A stretch of DNA of 10,104 bases. Source: Bacteroidia bacterium. Its GTDB lineage: Bacteria; Bacteroidota; Bacteroidia; Bacteroidales; GCA-2748055. This document shows, piece after piece, positions 1 through 7,211 of this stretch. The notes below the pieces were generated by a model. It saw only the letters and a program-made list of their open reading frames with translations. It had not been told where the DNA came from and did no database searches. The position numbers and the translations under genes are program-made. The DNA lies in the NCBI GenBank assembly GCA_004525825.1, contig SPBY01000070.1, positions 1-10,104 on the forward strand. Reading direction: 5' to 3'. Each line of letters starts with the position of its first letter. Within the stretch, counting starts at the first letter, position 1.

Positions 1-1302
1 TTCCGGTCCCCCACCTCTGAGTGTGTAGCTGTTTTCCCCGGAGTAAAGGTTGGCATTGGGCATGATCCCTATGGTGTGACCCTCGGGTCCTTCCACCCCG
101 TTCAGCCTGACCCATCCGGAGATCTCCACCCCAAAATCGACCTTATAGTGCCCCTCATCCAGCTTCTCAATAGAGACCGGCTCTATCTTTTCTGTCACCT
201 TATCGGCATAGGCTGTGTGGGCCACCAGTTTTCCAAAGGGAGCTTTCCTCAGAACCACCTGCTCCCAGGCCGAAGCATCAAAATCGGGCTTGCACCATCC
301 CGGCTGCTCCAACCTGGCATCGTAGTGCTCCCCGTAATAAACCATGTTCATCAGGATGGGACTTTTGGAAGCTGTCCAGCTCTCATCGCTTACCACCACA
401 TCTTCAGTCCCGTCGGTATACTTAATATGAAGTTGGCAGAGAAACCTTGGGGAGCCGTAGGGAGCTGCCCAGAACCTGGCAGGGTTGTAAAAACCGTTCC
501 CAAGAATTCCACCGAGGGTGTTCTCTCCTTCTTTCAGTTGTTCCTTCACATCATAGGCCATGTACATGACCCTATACTCCCTGAAATCATCTGGCAGGAA
601 AATCAATGCATCCATCAGCTCTGGTCTCTTTCCATAATTGGTCTGGTTGGGCACCAGCATGTCCTCTCCCACTTTAGCACCGTTGAGCCACAATTCAAAA
701 TAACCCAGTCCTGTCACAAATGCCACGGCGCTTTCCACCGACTTCTCCACCTGAAAATCTTTTCTTAGCAAGGGAGCCGGGGGACCAAAATCATCGGGTT
801 CGGCGTCGGGATTGCGCTCTGGTTTGGGAAGCGCCTCTTCACCCTGCCAGGGGGCCCCGATCCAACTTGCCTTCCAGTCGCCTGAATCCAACAGGCCCAT
901 GCGCCACATGCCTGGTTCGCTCCAGTCAGAGGGTACATCATCGCGGTTCCAGGTGCGCACCTGCCACCAACATTCCTGTCCTGAGCTAAGTGTTTGTCCT
1001 TCGTACTTCACCCGGGTCGATTGCTCCGACAATTGCTTTTCACTGTCCCAAAGATCGGCTTGATCCAGCAAGTCCCTGGAGCTGGCCACCCTTACGTGCC
1101 AGGCAGTCTGACGCTCCCCACGCACTCCACTTGCGGCCAGGTTGATCCAGGCAAGTCGCGGCTGTGTTACGTCCACCACCGACGGATTCTCCAGGTACTC
1201 ACAGGTCAAAGCGACCGGTGACAACTGACCTGACTTCAAAGAATTCTCAGGAGCACAAGCAAACAGTAGTCCCGATAATATTATGGCAAATAGCTCTTTC
1301 AT
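1..1302 (-). CDS. GH78 alpha-L-rhamnosidase, lipoprotein (N-terminal part, cut by left edge)
   Basis: The frame is open from an ATG at 1302 to the window edge and gives 434 residues without a stop. Glycoside hydrolase family 78 enzymes remove terminal alpha-L-rhamnose from glycans and glycosides. The protein starts with a short lipoprotein signal (LLFAC, Cys16), so it should be anchored in the envelope. Residues about 40-150 form a fibronectin-III-like domain typical of large GH78 enzymes (PRLAWINL, LWDSEKQ, WWQVRTWNR, WKASWIGAP). Residues about 175-330 match the Bac_rhamnosid_N carbohydrate-binding-like domain (LLRKDFQV, VTGLGYFELWLNG, GILGNGFYNPARFW). From about 365 the next beta domain begins (VDFGVEISGWVRL). 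The catalytic (alpha/alpha)6 domain and its acidic residues lie beyond the edge, so activity cannot be judged; family members are usually about 900-1100 residues. It sits 23 bp downstream of the enolase-superfamily gene on the same strand, probably in one operon. Confidence 0.9.
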   Translation of the reverse strand, partial: MKELFAIILSGLLFACAPENSLKSGQLSPVALTCEYLENPSVVDVTQPRLAWINLAASGVRGERQTAWHVRVASSRDLLDQADLWDSEKQLSEQSTRVKYEGQTLSSGQECWWQVRTWNRDDVPSDWSEPGMWRMGLLDSGDWKASWIGAPWQGEEALPKPERNPDAEPDDFGPPAPLLRKDFQVEKSVESAVAFVTGLGYFELWLNGAKVGEDMLVPNQTNYGKRPELMDALIFLPDDFREYRVMYMAYDVKEQLKEGENTLGGILGNGFYNPARFWAAPYGSPRFLCQLHIKYTDGTEDVVVSDESWTASKSPILMNMVYYGEHYDARLEQPGWCKPDFDASAWEQVVLRKAPFGKLVAHTAYADKVTEKIEPVSIEKLDEGHYKVDFGVEISGWVRLNGVEGPEGHTIGIMPNANLYSGENSYTLRGGGPE

Positions 1303-1325
1303 GGTCTTAGATCTGTTAAATTCGA

Positions 1326-2699
1326 TTAACTCCATTGCCGGTCCCACGAACGACGCTCATTCCATTCTTCAGTGGGGGCGAACAATTCCTCCCCTTTTTG
1401 AAGGTGCTCCCTGACCACCTCCTCGTTCAATTCAACTCCTATTCCTGGTTTTTCCGGTACACTTACGTACCCATCCTTCACCAGGGGTTGATCCAGCCCC
1501 GTAACCAGATCCTCCCACCAAGGATTGTCCACCGAGTGGTGCTCCAGGGCCACAAAGTTTTCTGTGGCTGCGGCTGTATGAACACAACCCATGAAGGAGA
1601 CGGGCGACGAGGCGTGATGCAGAGCCATGGCCATCCCATGCTCCTCGGCAAAGTCTCCAATGCGCTTGGTCTCCAGGTATCCTCCGGCCGTTACCGGGTC
1701 GGGCTGAACCATATCTACCGCCCTAAGCTCGATCAGATCCCGGAACCCCTCTTTCAGGTAAATGTCCTCTCCGGTGAGGGTAGGAACATTGATCGATTGG
1801 GAGATCTCTTTCCACTGTTCTGTATACTGCCAGGGAATCAGGTCCTCCAACCAGGCAATGTTGTAGGGTTCAAAGGCCTGCCCCAGCCTGATCATGCTGT
1901 TCAGTCCCATGTGGCCCAGGTGATCGACAGCTACCGGCACCTCCCATCCTGCCAGTTCACGCATGGCTGCCAGGTATTTCACCATCTCTGCTATTCCCTT
2001 GTCTGTGATCTGAACCCGGGTAAAGGGATGCATGGTGAGTCCGTAACTTCCCTTGGTTTGTTCCCATCCACGCATCTCATCCCAGTGTTCCGTATTGCTA
2101 AGGGTACCAGGGATCTCTTTGATCAGGCCGATCCCGATATCCATCTTCATGATGGTAAAACCCTGATCGATGCGCTCCTTCATCTTTTGGGCAAACTCCT
2201 CAGGAGTATTCCTTGAGGGGGTATCCACATAAATACGTACCCTGTCCCGGTATTTCCCCCCCAGCAACTGGTAGAGCGGTACATTATATACTTTCCCGGT
2301 GAGGTCCCAGAGCGCCATCTCCACGCCCGAAACACCACCCCCCTGGCGTCCATGATCGCCAAATTGCTTGATGATCTTAAAGATCCGCTCCACATTGCAT
2401 GGATTTTCCCCCAGGATCCGGCTCTTCAACATCAGGGCATACCTTTTGTCGGCCCCGTCACGCACATCCCCCAGTCCGTACACCCCCTGGTTGGTATAGA
2501 TTTTTACGATGGGAACGTTGCCCACCTGTGCTATGCGCATATCGGTGATTTTCAGGTCGGCCGGTCCGGAGTAGCGGCTCACATCCTGGGTCAGGTAGTC
2601 AATCTGTGCCTCCAGAGGAGCGTGCATCATCACTCCCAGGCCCAATCCTCCCAATCCGGCTTTTTTCAGAAATGATCTGCGATTTTTTATCGATTCCAT
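1326..2699 (-). CDS. Tat-exported enolase-superfamily (mandelate racemase/muconate lactonizing type) acid-sugar dehydratase
   Basis: This is a 457-residue enolase-superfamily protein, most likely a dehydratase that abstracts the alpha proton of a sugar acid and removes water to give a 2-keto-3-deoxy acid. A twin-arginine signal lies at residues 5-25 (NRRSFLKKAGLGG), predicting periplasmic location after Tat export. Predicted Mg2+ ligands are D259, E285 and E311, with a D334-H361 dyad. The spacings 26, 26, 23 and 27 equal those of mandelate racemase D195-E221-E247-D270-H297. The strand-2 motif is K185-M-D187 rather than KxK, and about 43 extra residues lie between it and D259. E386 follows the dyad. 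The frame extends upstream to an ATG at 2753, but that start would abut the divergent gene and bury the Tat signal, so the start at 2699 is preferred. Substrate is unknown; L-rhamnonate is a guess from the adjacent rhamnosidase, and D-galactonate, mannonate or another acid is possible. Confidence 0.88.
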   Translation of the reverse strand: MESIKNRRSFLKKAGLGGLGLGVMMHAPLEAQIDYLTQDVSRYSGPADLKITDMRIAQVGNVPIVKIYTNQGVYGLGDVRDGADKRYALMLKSRILGENPCNVERIFKIIKQFGDHGRQGGGVSGVEMALWDLTGKVYNVPLYQLLGGKYRDRVRIYVDTPSRNTPEEFAQKMKERIDQGFTIMKMDIGIGLIKEIPGTLSNTEHWDEMRGWEQTKGSYGLTMHPFTRVQITDKGIAEMVKYLAAMRELAGWEVPVAVDHLGHMGLNSMIRLGQAFEPYNIAWLEDLIPWQYTEQWKEISQSINVPTLTGEDIYLKEGFRDLIELRAVDMVQPDPVTAGGYLETKRIGDFAEEHGMAMALHHASSPVSFMGCVHTAAATENFVALEHHSVDNPWWEDLVTGLDQPLVKDGYVSVPEKPGIGVELNEEVVREHLQKGEELFAPTEEWNERRSWDRQWS

Positions 2700-2753
2700 G
2701 AGCAGTTTCGTTGGTATAAGCTTACAAATTATTAAATTACTCCGGATCTTCAC
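2700..2753. promoter_or_regulatory. Short divergent intergenic region, presumed to hold both promoters
   Basis: Only 54 bp separate the dehydratase start (minus strand) from the symporter start (plus strand). The stretch is much more A+T-rich than its flanks, especially about 2716-2742. On the minus strand it contains an imperfect -7-like TAATAATTTG; no clean TTTG/TAnnTTTG pair is visible on either strand. Shared regulation of the two divergent units is an inference from the arrangement. No clear operator repeat was found. Confidence 0.35.
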
Positions 2754-4058
2754 ATGAAATCTATGAAGAAAAGTAAACTCTACCTTTTTCTGCTTGGACT
2801 GGCCGGCCTCTCCCTGATCCTTTTCCTGGCAGCTTTACTTAGCGGCAAGAGTACATATACGGGTCCCCTGCTTTTCGCATTTTTTACTTTTCTCGCCTTC
2901 GGGGTTAGAGGAAATTCCGTTGGGAAGGGCTTTTCTTACACCATCATGATTTTTGCGGCAGTGACCATCTCCATGTACTATCCCGCCCTTTTCCTGAAAT
3001 GGGGCGATTTCGAACTCAAGGCCACCATTGTCCCCTTGCTGCAAATCATCATGTTTGGCATGGGATCACAGATGAGTTTCCGGGATTTTGCCGGGGTGAT
3101 TAAAATGCCAAAGGGGGTATTGGTGGGACTTGCCTGCCAGTTTACCATCATGCCCATCATCGGATTTACCATCGCAAGCACTTTCGGATTCCCTCCAGAA
3201 GTGGCTGCCGGGATCATCCTGGTGGGTTGTTCGCCAAGCGGATTGGCTTCCAATGTCATGTCATTTATTGCCAAAGCCAACCTGGCCCTGTCGGTCACCC
3301 TCACCGCAGTGGCCACCATGCTGGCTCCCCTGATCACCCCATCGTTGATGAAGTTATTGGCGGGACAGTTTGTACCCATTGATTTCTGGGGCATGATGCT
3401 GAGTATCATCAACATGGTGATCCTGCCCATTGTAGCCGGACTGATGTTCAATACCCTGGCCTATGGCCATGAGAAACTTAAAAGCAGGATCATTCAGGGA
3501 GTGGTCTACCTGCTGATCATCGCTGGAAAGAACCTGATCCTCTTCCAAACCTCTGAAATTGAAGCCGGTGCGGCTTTGTTGCAGCTTGTCAAGGACCTGG
3601 CCTGGTTCCTTTTACTTCCCATCGTAGCTGCCCTGTTGTTTTCAAAACTGAAAGGGGATAAAAAATCTGTTCTGAACAAATTGACGGCCCTCTTTTCCAT
3701 GGCAGGGATCGGGGCTATTATCCTGGTGATTACAGCCGCTGGCAGGGACAGCCTGCTGGATATCGGTTTGCTGCTGATCCTGGCCTGCCTCTTACACAAT
3801 ACAGCCGGATACTTCCTGGGATACTCGGTTTGTAAACTGGCCCGGATGGATGAAAAATCGTGCCGTACCATCGCCCTGGAGGTGGGAATGCAGAATGGAG
3901 GACTGGCCTCCGGAATTGCGCTGCAGATGGGCAGGGTGGCCACCATCGGCGTGGCACCAGCAGTGTTCGGACCCATGATGAACATTACCGGCAGTTCCCT
4001 GGCCACCTGGTGGCGCCGCAAATCCGAAGCCGAAACCCCTGCCAGCGATCAAACCTAA
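2754..4058 (+). CDS. BASS-family Na+-coupled organic-anion symporter (bile acid:sodium symporter family)
   Basis: This 434-residue, very hydrophobic inner-membrane protein belongs to the bile acid:Na+ symporter family. Two diagnostic crossover regions are present. Residues 158-180 carry GCSPSGLASNVMSF, where most homologues read GC(C/S)PGG(T/L)ASN. Residues 373-390 carry ALEVGMQNGGLASGIAL. These segments form the Na+ and substrate sites in known structures. About nine to eleven helices can be drawn. Residues 1-80 add two or three hydrophobic segments, making it longer than the usual 300-330. Despite the name, most bacterial and plastid relatives move organic acids (BASS2 carries pyruvate, for example), so a sugar-acid breakdown product is a reasonable substrate here. 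It heads a plus-strand unit with the RraA-like gene 50 bp downstream. Alternative ATGs exist at 2763 and later; the first was used. No Shine-Dalgarno sequence is seen. Confidence 0.88.
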   Translation: MKSMKKSKLYLFLLGLAGLSLILFLAALLSGKSTYTGPLLFAFFTFLAFGVRGNSVGKGFSYTIMIFAAVTISMYYPALFLKWGDFELKATIVPLLQIIMFGMGSQMSFRDFAGVIKMPKGVLVGLACQFTIMPIIGFTIASTFGFPPEVAAGIILVGCSPSGLASNVMSFIAKANLALSVTLTAVATMLAPLITPSLMKLLAGQFVPIDFWGMMLSIINMVILPIVAGLMFNTLAYGHEKLKSRIIQGVVYLLIIAGKNLILFQTSEIEAGAALLQLVKDLAWFLLLPIVAALLFSKLKGDKKSVLNKLTALFSMAGIGAIILVITAAGRDSLLDIGLLLILACLLHNTAGYFLGYSVCKLARMDEKSCRTIALEVGMQNGGLASGIALQMGRVATIGVAPAVFGPMMNITGSSLATWWRRKSEAETPASDQT

Positions 4059-4108
4059 GCTATCTTAACGCGAACGAAGTGAGCATCTAACATTATAACA
4101 TCCTAATC

Positions 4109-5029
4109 ATGAAAAAGTCATTGATATTTGTAATTGCGCTGATCCTTACAATTCCTTCTTACTCTCAATTCTTTGATACTCCCGGGGAAGTGACCTACTA
4201 CACCAGCGAGTGGAGCGGGGAACGCTTCGAAGACGGCCGACCAAAGGTCCCTGCAGAAATCCTGGATCGAATGCTTAAGGTCTCCATTGAAGAGGCATGG
4301 GGGATTCTGCGTTCCAAAGGATACCACAACCAGTTTGAGGGAGACTGGGTTATCCTGCATGACGATGTACCGGTGGTGGGAAGGGCTCTGACCGCCCTAT
4401 ATATGCCAAAGCGACCTGAAGTGATGGATCGCACCACAGAAAAAGGACATGAACTGGGTCGTGTGGGTGCCATGAATTCCTGGCCCATCGATGCCCTTCA
4501 ACAGGGGGACGTTTATGTGGCCGACGGCTTTGGCAAAGTGGTAGATGGCACTCTGATCGGCGACAACCTGGGAAATGCCATCTATGCCAAATCGGGCAAC
4601 GGGGTGGTTTTCGACGCGGGATCGCGCGACATGGAAGGGCTTGCCGAAATCGAAGGATTTAATGCCTTTGTCAGAGGATTCGATCCCTCCTTCCTGACGG
4701 AAAGCATGCTCATGGGGATCAACGTGCCCATCCGGATGGGGCGGGCCACCGTCTTTCCCGGAGATGTGGTACTTGCCAAAAAAACAGGGGTTCTTTTTAT
4801 CCCCGCCCATCTGGCAGAAGAGGTGGTGGAACGCGCCGAGTTCATCATGCTGCGCGATATGTTCGGACATGAGATGCTGAAAAAGGGAGTATACACCCCG
4901 GGACAGATCGACGGACAGTGGAGCGATGAGATCAAAGCGGCCTTCCTGGAGTGGGTGAAAAACAATCCAGATGAACTTCCCATGACCCGGGAGGCCCTGG
5001 ATGACTATTTGAAGGACCGGACCTGGTAA
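4109..5029 (+). CDS. Secreted RraA / HMG-aldolase family protein
   Basis: The 306-residue product has a Sec signal peptide (residues 1-20, K-K then a hydrophobic core, cleavage likely after SYS before QFF). The mature part has the RraA fold. Its active-site block runs from G151-D152-N153-L154 through a glycine-rich turn to R173-D174, as in class II HMG/CHA aldolases (LigK/RraA group). The late strand is PGDVVLAKKTGVLFIP at 217-232. Family members with this GD...RD arrangement are Mg2+-dependent retro-aldolases or oxaloacetate decarboxylases that yield pyruvate; E. coli RraA itself is an RNase E inhibitor. Many databases mislabel the family as demethylmenaquinone methyltransferase. It is longer than usual (about 160-230) because of the signal peptide, an N-terminal extension and a C-terminal tail. 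Lysine 224-225 sits where many homologues have an acidic residue. Its location next to an acid-sugar dehydratase suggests cleavage of a 2-keto-3-deoxy acid; the substrate is not known. Confidence 0.82.
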   Translation: MKKSLIFVIALILTIPSYSQFFDTPGEVTYYTSEWSGERFEDGRPKVPAEILDRMLKVSIEEAWGILRSKGYHNQFEGDWVILHDDVPVVGRALTALYMPKRPEVMDRTTEKGHELGRVGAMNSWPIDALQQGDVYVADGFGKVVDGTLIGDNLGNAIYAKSGNGVVFDAGSRDMEGLAEIEGFNAFVRGFDPSFLTESMLMGINVPIRMGRATVFPGDVVLAKKTGVLFIPAHLAEEVVERAEFIMLRDMFGHEMLKKGVYTPGQIDGQWSDEIKAAFLEWVKNNPDELPMTREALDDYLKDRTW

Positions 5030-5082
5030 ATCTCAGCAAGAGTTCCCCTTCACAACATTTTAGGGAATTTCCAGTTATCTGT

Positions 5083-5111
5083 TTTGAAGCTTGATAGTAT
5101 TATTAGCTTTA
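5083..5111 (+). promoter_or_regulatory. Candidate Bacteroidota promoter for the small barrel gene
   Basis: TTTG at 5083-5086 is followed after 17 bp by TAGCTTTA at 5104-5111, a 7-of-8 match to the Bacteroidota -7 box TAnnTTTG when the last base is allowed to differ. The start codon lies about 30 bp further on. It falls in the 113-bp gap after the RraA-like gene, which suggests that the downstream gene starts a new transcript. This gap holds nothing else that is convincing. Confidence 0.4.
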
Positions 5112-5142
5112 AATTAAGATGTTTAACTGAACAAATCCTCTT

Positions 5143-5589
5143 ATGAAAAAACTAATTCTCATTGCTTTCGTTGCCCTGTTTTCTATTGGTGTTAGAGCAC
5201 AGAACAGCGGATTTGGCCTTGGTGTTGTATTTGGTGAACCCACAGGTTTAAGCGCCAAAATGTGGACCAGTGAAAGGACTGCCCTGGATGCAGCCGTAGC
5301 CTGGTCTTTTGTCGATTACGGATGGCTTTATTTGCAGGCTGACTTCCTGGTTCACAATTTTGACCTCATAAGTGTTAGTGAAGGTTCACTACCAGTTTAT
5401 TTTGGCGTAGGTGCCTATGTGGGTCTGTCTTCAGATTTTGGCCTGGGTGCCCGCGTTCCAGTGGGTATTGCTTACCATTTTGAAGGGACCCCGGTGGAAG
5501 TCTTCGCCGAGTTAGTACCCGGATTGGCCCTGCTTCCAGAAATCAGACTTAACTTCGGTGGAGGCTTAGGGGCACGTTACTACTTCTAA
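5143..5589 (+). CDS. Small outer-membrane beta-barrel protein (DUF3996/BAPKO_0422-like)
   Basis: The 148-residue product has a clear Sec signal peptide (MKKLILIAF..., cleavage likely after VRA before QNS). The mature part of about 128 residues is a series of alternating hydrophobic, Gly-rich and aromatic strands ending in GARYYF, the terminal aromatic residue expected of an outer-membrane barrel protein. Two sequence marks recall the DUF3996/BAPKO_0422 group: GEPTGLSAKMW near residues 31-41 and LDAAVAWSF near 48-56. The length suits a six- to eight-strand barrel. It has no predicted enzymatic residues; the role is unknown. It lies between the sugar-acid region and the DUF4836 lipoprotein gene with 113 and 81 bp gaps, so it is probably a single-gene unit. 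The family assignment is from memory of motifs and is less sure than the barrel prediction. Confidence 0.7.
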   Translation: MKKLILIAFVALFSIGVRAQNSGFGLGVVFGEPTGLSAKMWTSERTALDAAVAWSFVDYGWLYLQADFLVHNFDLISVSEGSLPVYFGVGAYVGLSSDFGLGARVPVGIAYHFEGTPVEVFAELVPGLALLPEIRLNFGGGLGARYYF

Positions 5590-5615
5590 ACAAGAATTGA
5601 AAAGAGGTGGGACCA

Positions 5616-5641
5616 TTGGTTTCATATATATTGTATCTTTA
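5616..5641 (+). promoter_or_regulatory. Candidate promoter for the DUF4836-like lipoprotein gene
   Basis: TATCTTTA at 5634-5641 differs from the -7 consensus TAnnTTTG only at the last base, and lies 29 bp before the ATG at 5671. A TTGG at 5616-5619 could act as the -33 element, but the spacing of 14 bp is shorter than usual, so only the -7 box is reasonably supported. Confidence 0.35.
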
Positions 5642-5670
5642 TTCGCGAATTCAAACCTAACTGTTCTTTA

Positions 5671-7185
5671 ATGAAAAAATTAATCTTTGTCCTGATAGTG
5701 ACTGCCGCATTTGTGGTTTCATCCTGTTCAAGGAAGTCTCCCGAGTTCGTGCACAGCATTCCTGACGATGCCATTGCAGTGGTATCCCTGCACCCCATGC
5801 AGATTCATACCAAGAGTAAGATCAACACCTTTGAATCCATCAAAGAGCGTGTGAAAGATGAAATCTGGGGACAGATCCTGGAGGATCCCCTGAGTACCGG
5901 CCTGATGATGGATGAATATGCCTACGTTTTTGTTAAGATGGAGGACGAGGCTCCTATTATTGGCGTAGTCGGTGGTATGAAGGACGTAAAGAAATTTGAG
6001 AATACCCTTTCAAAGATCGATGAAGATCTCAGGTCTCAATTCCAGGTCAATGAAATCTATTCCTGGATACAACCTGACAAAGGGGGGATCATCGGCTGGA
6101 ATGAAAAGCAGATGATTGTTCTCAGCTCACCTGGTGATGAAGAGTTTGAGACCGCCTACTTCACCGAAAGCCTGGATAAAATGTTTAGCCCGGTCAGGGA
6201 AAAGTCCATTACCAGCCTGGTCGACTTCAAGGATTTCCAGGGAAAGATGAAAGACCTCAACATATGGATATCCTCCAACGAATTGTTTGATATCATTGAA
6301 AAAATGATTGGCGATAAGATACCTGATTTCCCGGTGACCCTGTATAACAATTATGCCCAGATCTATTTTGATTTTGCCAACGGGGAATTGAATATAAACG
6401 GGGAGACTCATTTCAGTGAAGAGGTGAAAAAGAACATTGAGGAGTTCCTGGTTATGAAACCTGAGTTGAACAGTCATATGATGAATCTGGCTCCGGGCAA
6501 CAACTTACTTGTAGCTTTGGCGGGATCCATGGACCTGGAGAAGTTGGGCAAGTTGGTGAGCAAATTTGCTCCGCCAGAGCTCGATACCGTAAGCACCAAA
6601 GTGGAAATGGCCATAGGTATGGAAATTAAGGATCTCCTGGAATCTATCTCAGGTGATTTTACCATCACCATAAACGGACTGGAATCAGAGGCAATGATCC
6701 CGGTAGAATTGTTTATTGGCGTGGGAGTCAACGGCAAGGTCCTTCAAGAAAAACTGATGAAGACTGTGGGATCGATGATCCCCGTGGAGGAAGAGGGTGA
6801 TTTCTTTATCATCAATTTCCAGGGCAATGAAATTTACAGCGGCATTGTAAACGATATCCTGGTGGTGACCAATGTGAAAGGATATAAGGAGGCAGTCAAA
6901 GGAGGAAGCTATGAGAACTCCCTGGCAGATTCCAGGTTCAGCGAATTTGCCACAGGATCCATAGGATTGTTTGTGAATCTCGACCTGGAAGATTATCCCG
7001 GGATGGTCAAAGGATTGCTCTCCCAGAATCCTAAAAGGAGTGAGTGGGTGACACGTTTGACCGATCCCTTTGATTACCTGGGAGTATCCGCCGGGAACTA
7101 TCAGAGCAAGATGGTATTGAAAACCAGCGATCCTTCGGAAAATAGCCTTTATACCATTCTGAAAGTGGTTGACACGCCCAAATAG
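5671..7185 (+). CDS. DUF4836-like envelope lipoprotein
   Basis: The 504-residue product begins with a lipoprotein signal (hydrophobic residues 4-17, then SSC with Cys19), so it should be anchored to a membrane, facing the periplasm or the surface. Directly after the linker comes SIPDDAIAVVSLHP (residues 29-42), the typical opening of the Bacteroidota DUF4836 family. The rest alternates short strands and amphipathic helices with no recognisable catalytic motif; GIVNDILVVTNVKGY at about 391-405 and GLFVNLDLEDYPGM at about 431-444 fit the repeated beta pattern of these proteins. Size and layout match the family (about 500 residues). Function is unknown. The ABC ATPase gene starts 26 bp after its stop codon and the permease gene overlaps that one, so the lipoprotein is probably cotranscribed with, and may work with or be handled by, that transporter. 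Confidence 0.72.
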   Translation: MKKLIFVLIVTAAFVVSSCSRKSPEFVHSIPDDAIAVVSLHPMQIHTKSKINTFESIKERVKDEIWGQILEDPLSTGLMMDEYAYVFVKMEDEAPIIGVVGGMKDVKKFENTLSKIDEDLRSQFQVNEIYSWIQPDKGGIIGWNEKQMIVLSSPGDEEFETAYFTESLDKMFSPVREKSITSLVDFKDFQGKMKDLNIWISSNELFDIIEKMIGDKIPDFPVTLYNNYAQIYFDFANGELNINGETHFSEEVKKNIEEFLVMKPELNSHMMNLAPGNNLLVALAGSMDLEKLGKLVSKFAPPELDTVSTKVEMAIGMEIKDLLESISGDFTITINGLESEAMIPVELFIGVGVNGKVLQEKLMKTVGSMIPVEEEGDFFIINFQGNEIYSGIVNDILVVTNVKGYKEAVKGGSYENSLADSRFSEFATGSIGLFVNLDLEDYPGMVKGLLSQNPKRSEWVTRLTDPFDYLGVSAGNYQSKMVLKTSDPSENSLYTILKVVDTPK

Positions 7186-7211
7186 TCATTGGGAAATCTG
7201 AACAGCATTAG

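Noticed and set aside
76..1221. Several plus-strand open frames (76-768, 720-989, 812-1063, 994-1221)
   Set aside because: They lie antisense to the GH78 gene, whose protein matches known domains along its whole length; the plus-strand translations look like no protein family.
1335..2675. Plus-strand frames opposite the dehydratase gene
   Set aside because: They are antisense shadows; the minus-strand product carries all enolase-superfamily ligands with correct spacing.
2700..2753. An 18-residue N-terminal extension of the dehydratase starting at 2753
   Set aside because: It would place the Tat signal away from the N-terminus and leave no space for divergent promoters; the ATG at 2699 fits better.
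5041..5069. Weak stem (AGTTCCC / GGGAATT) after the RraA-like gene as a terminator
   Set aside because: The stem is only 7 bp with a G-T pair, the loop is 15 nt and no T-run follows.
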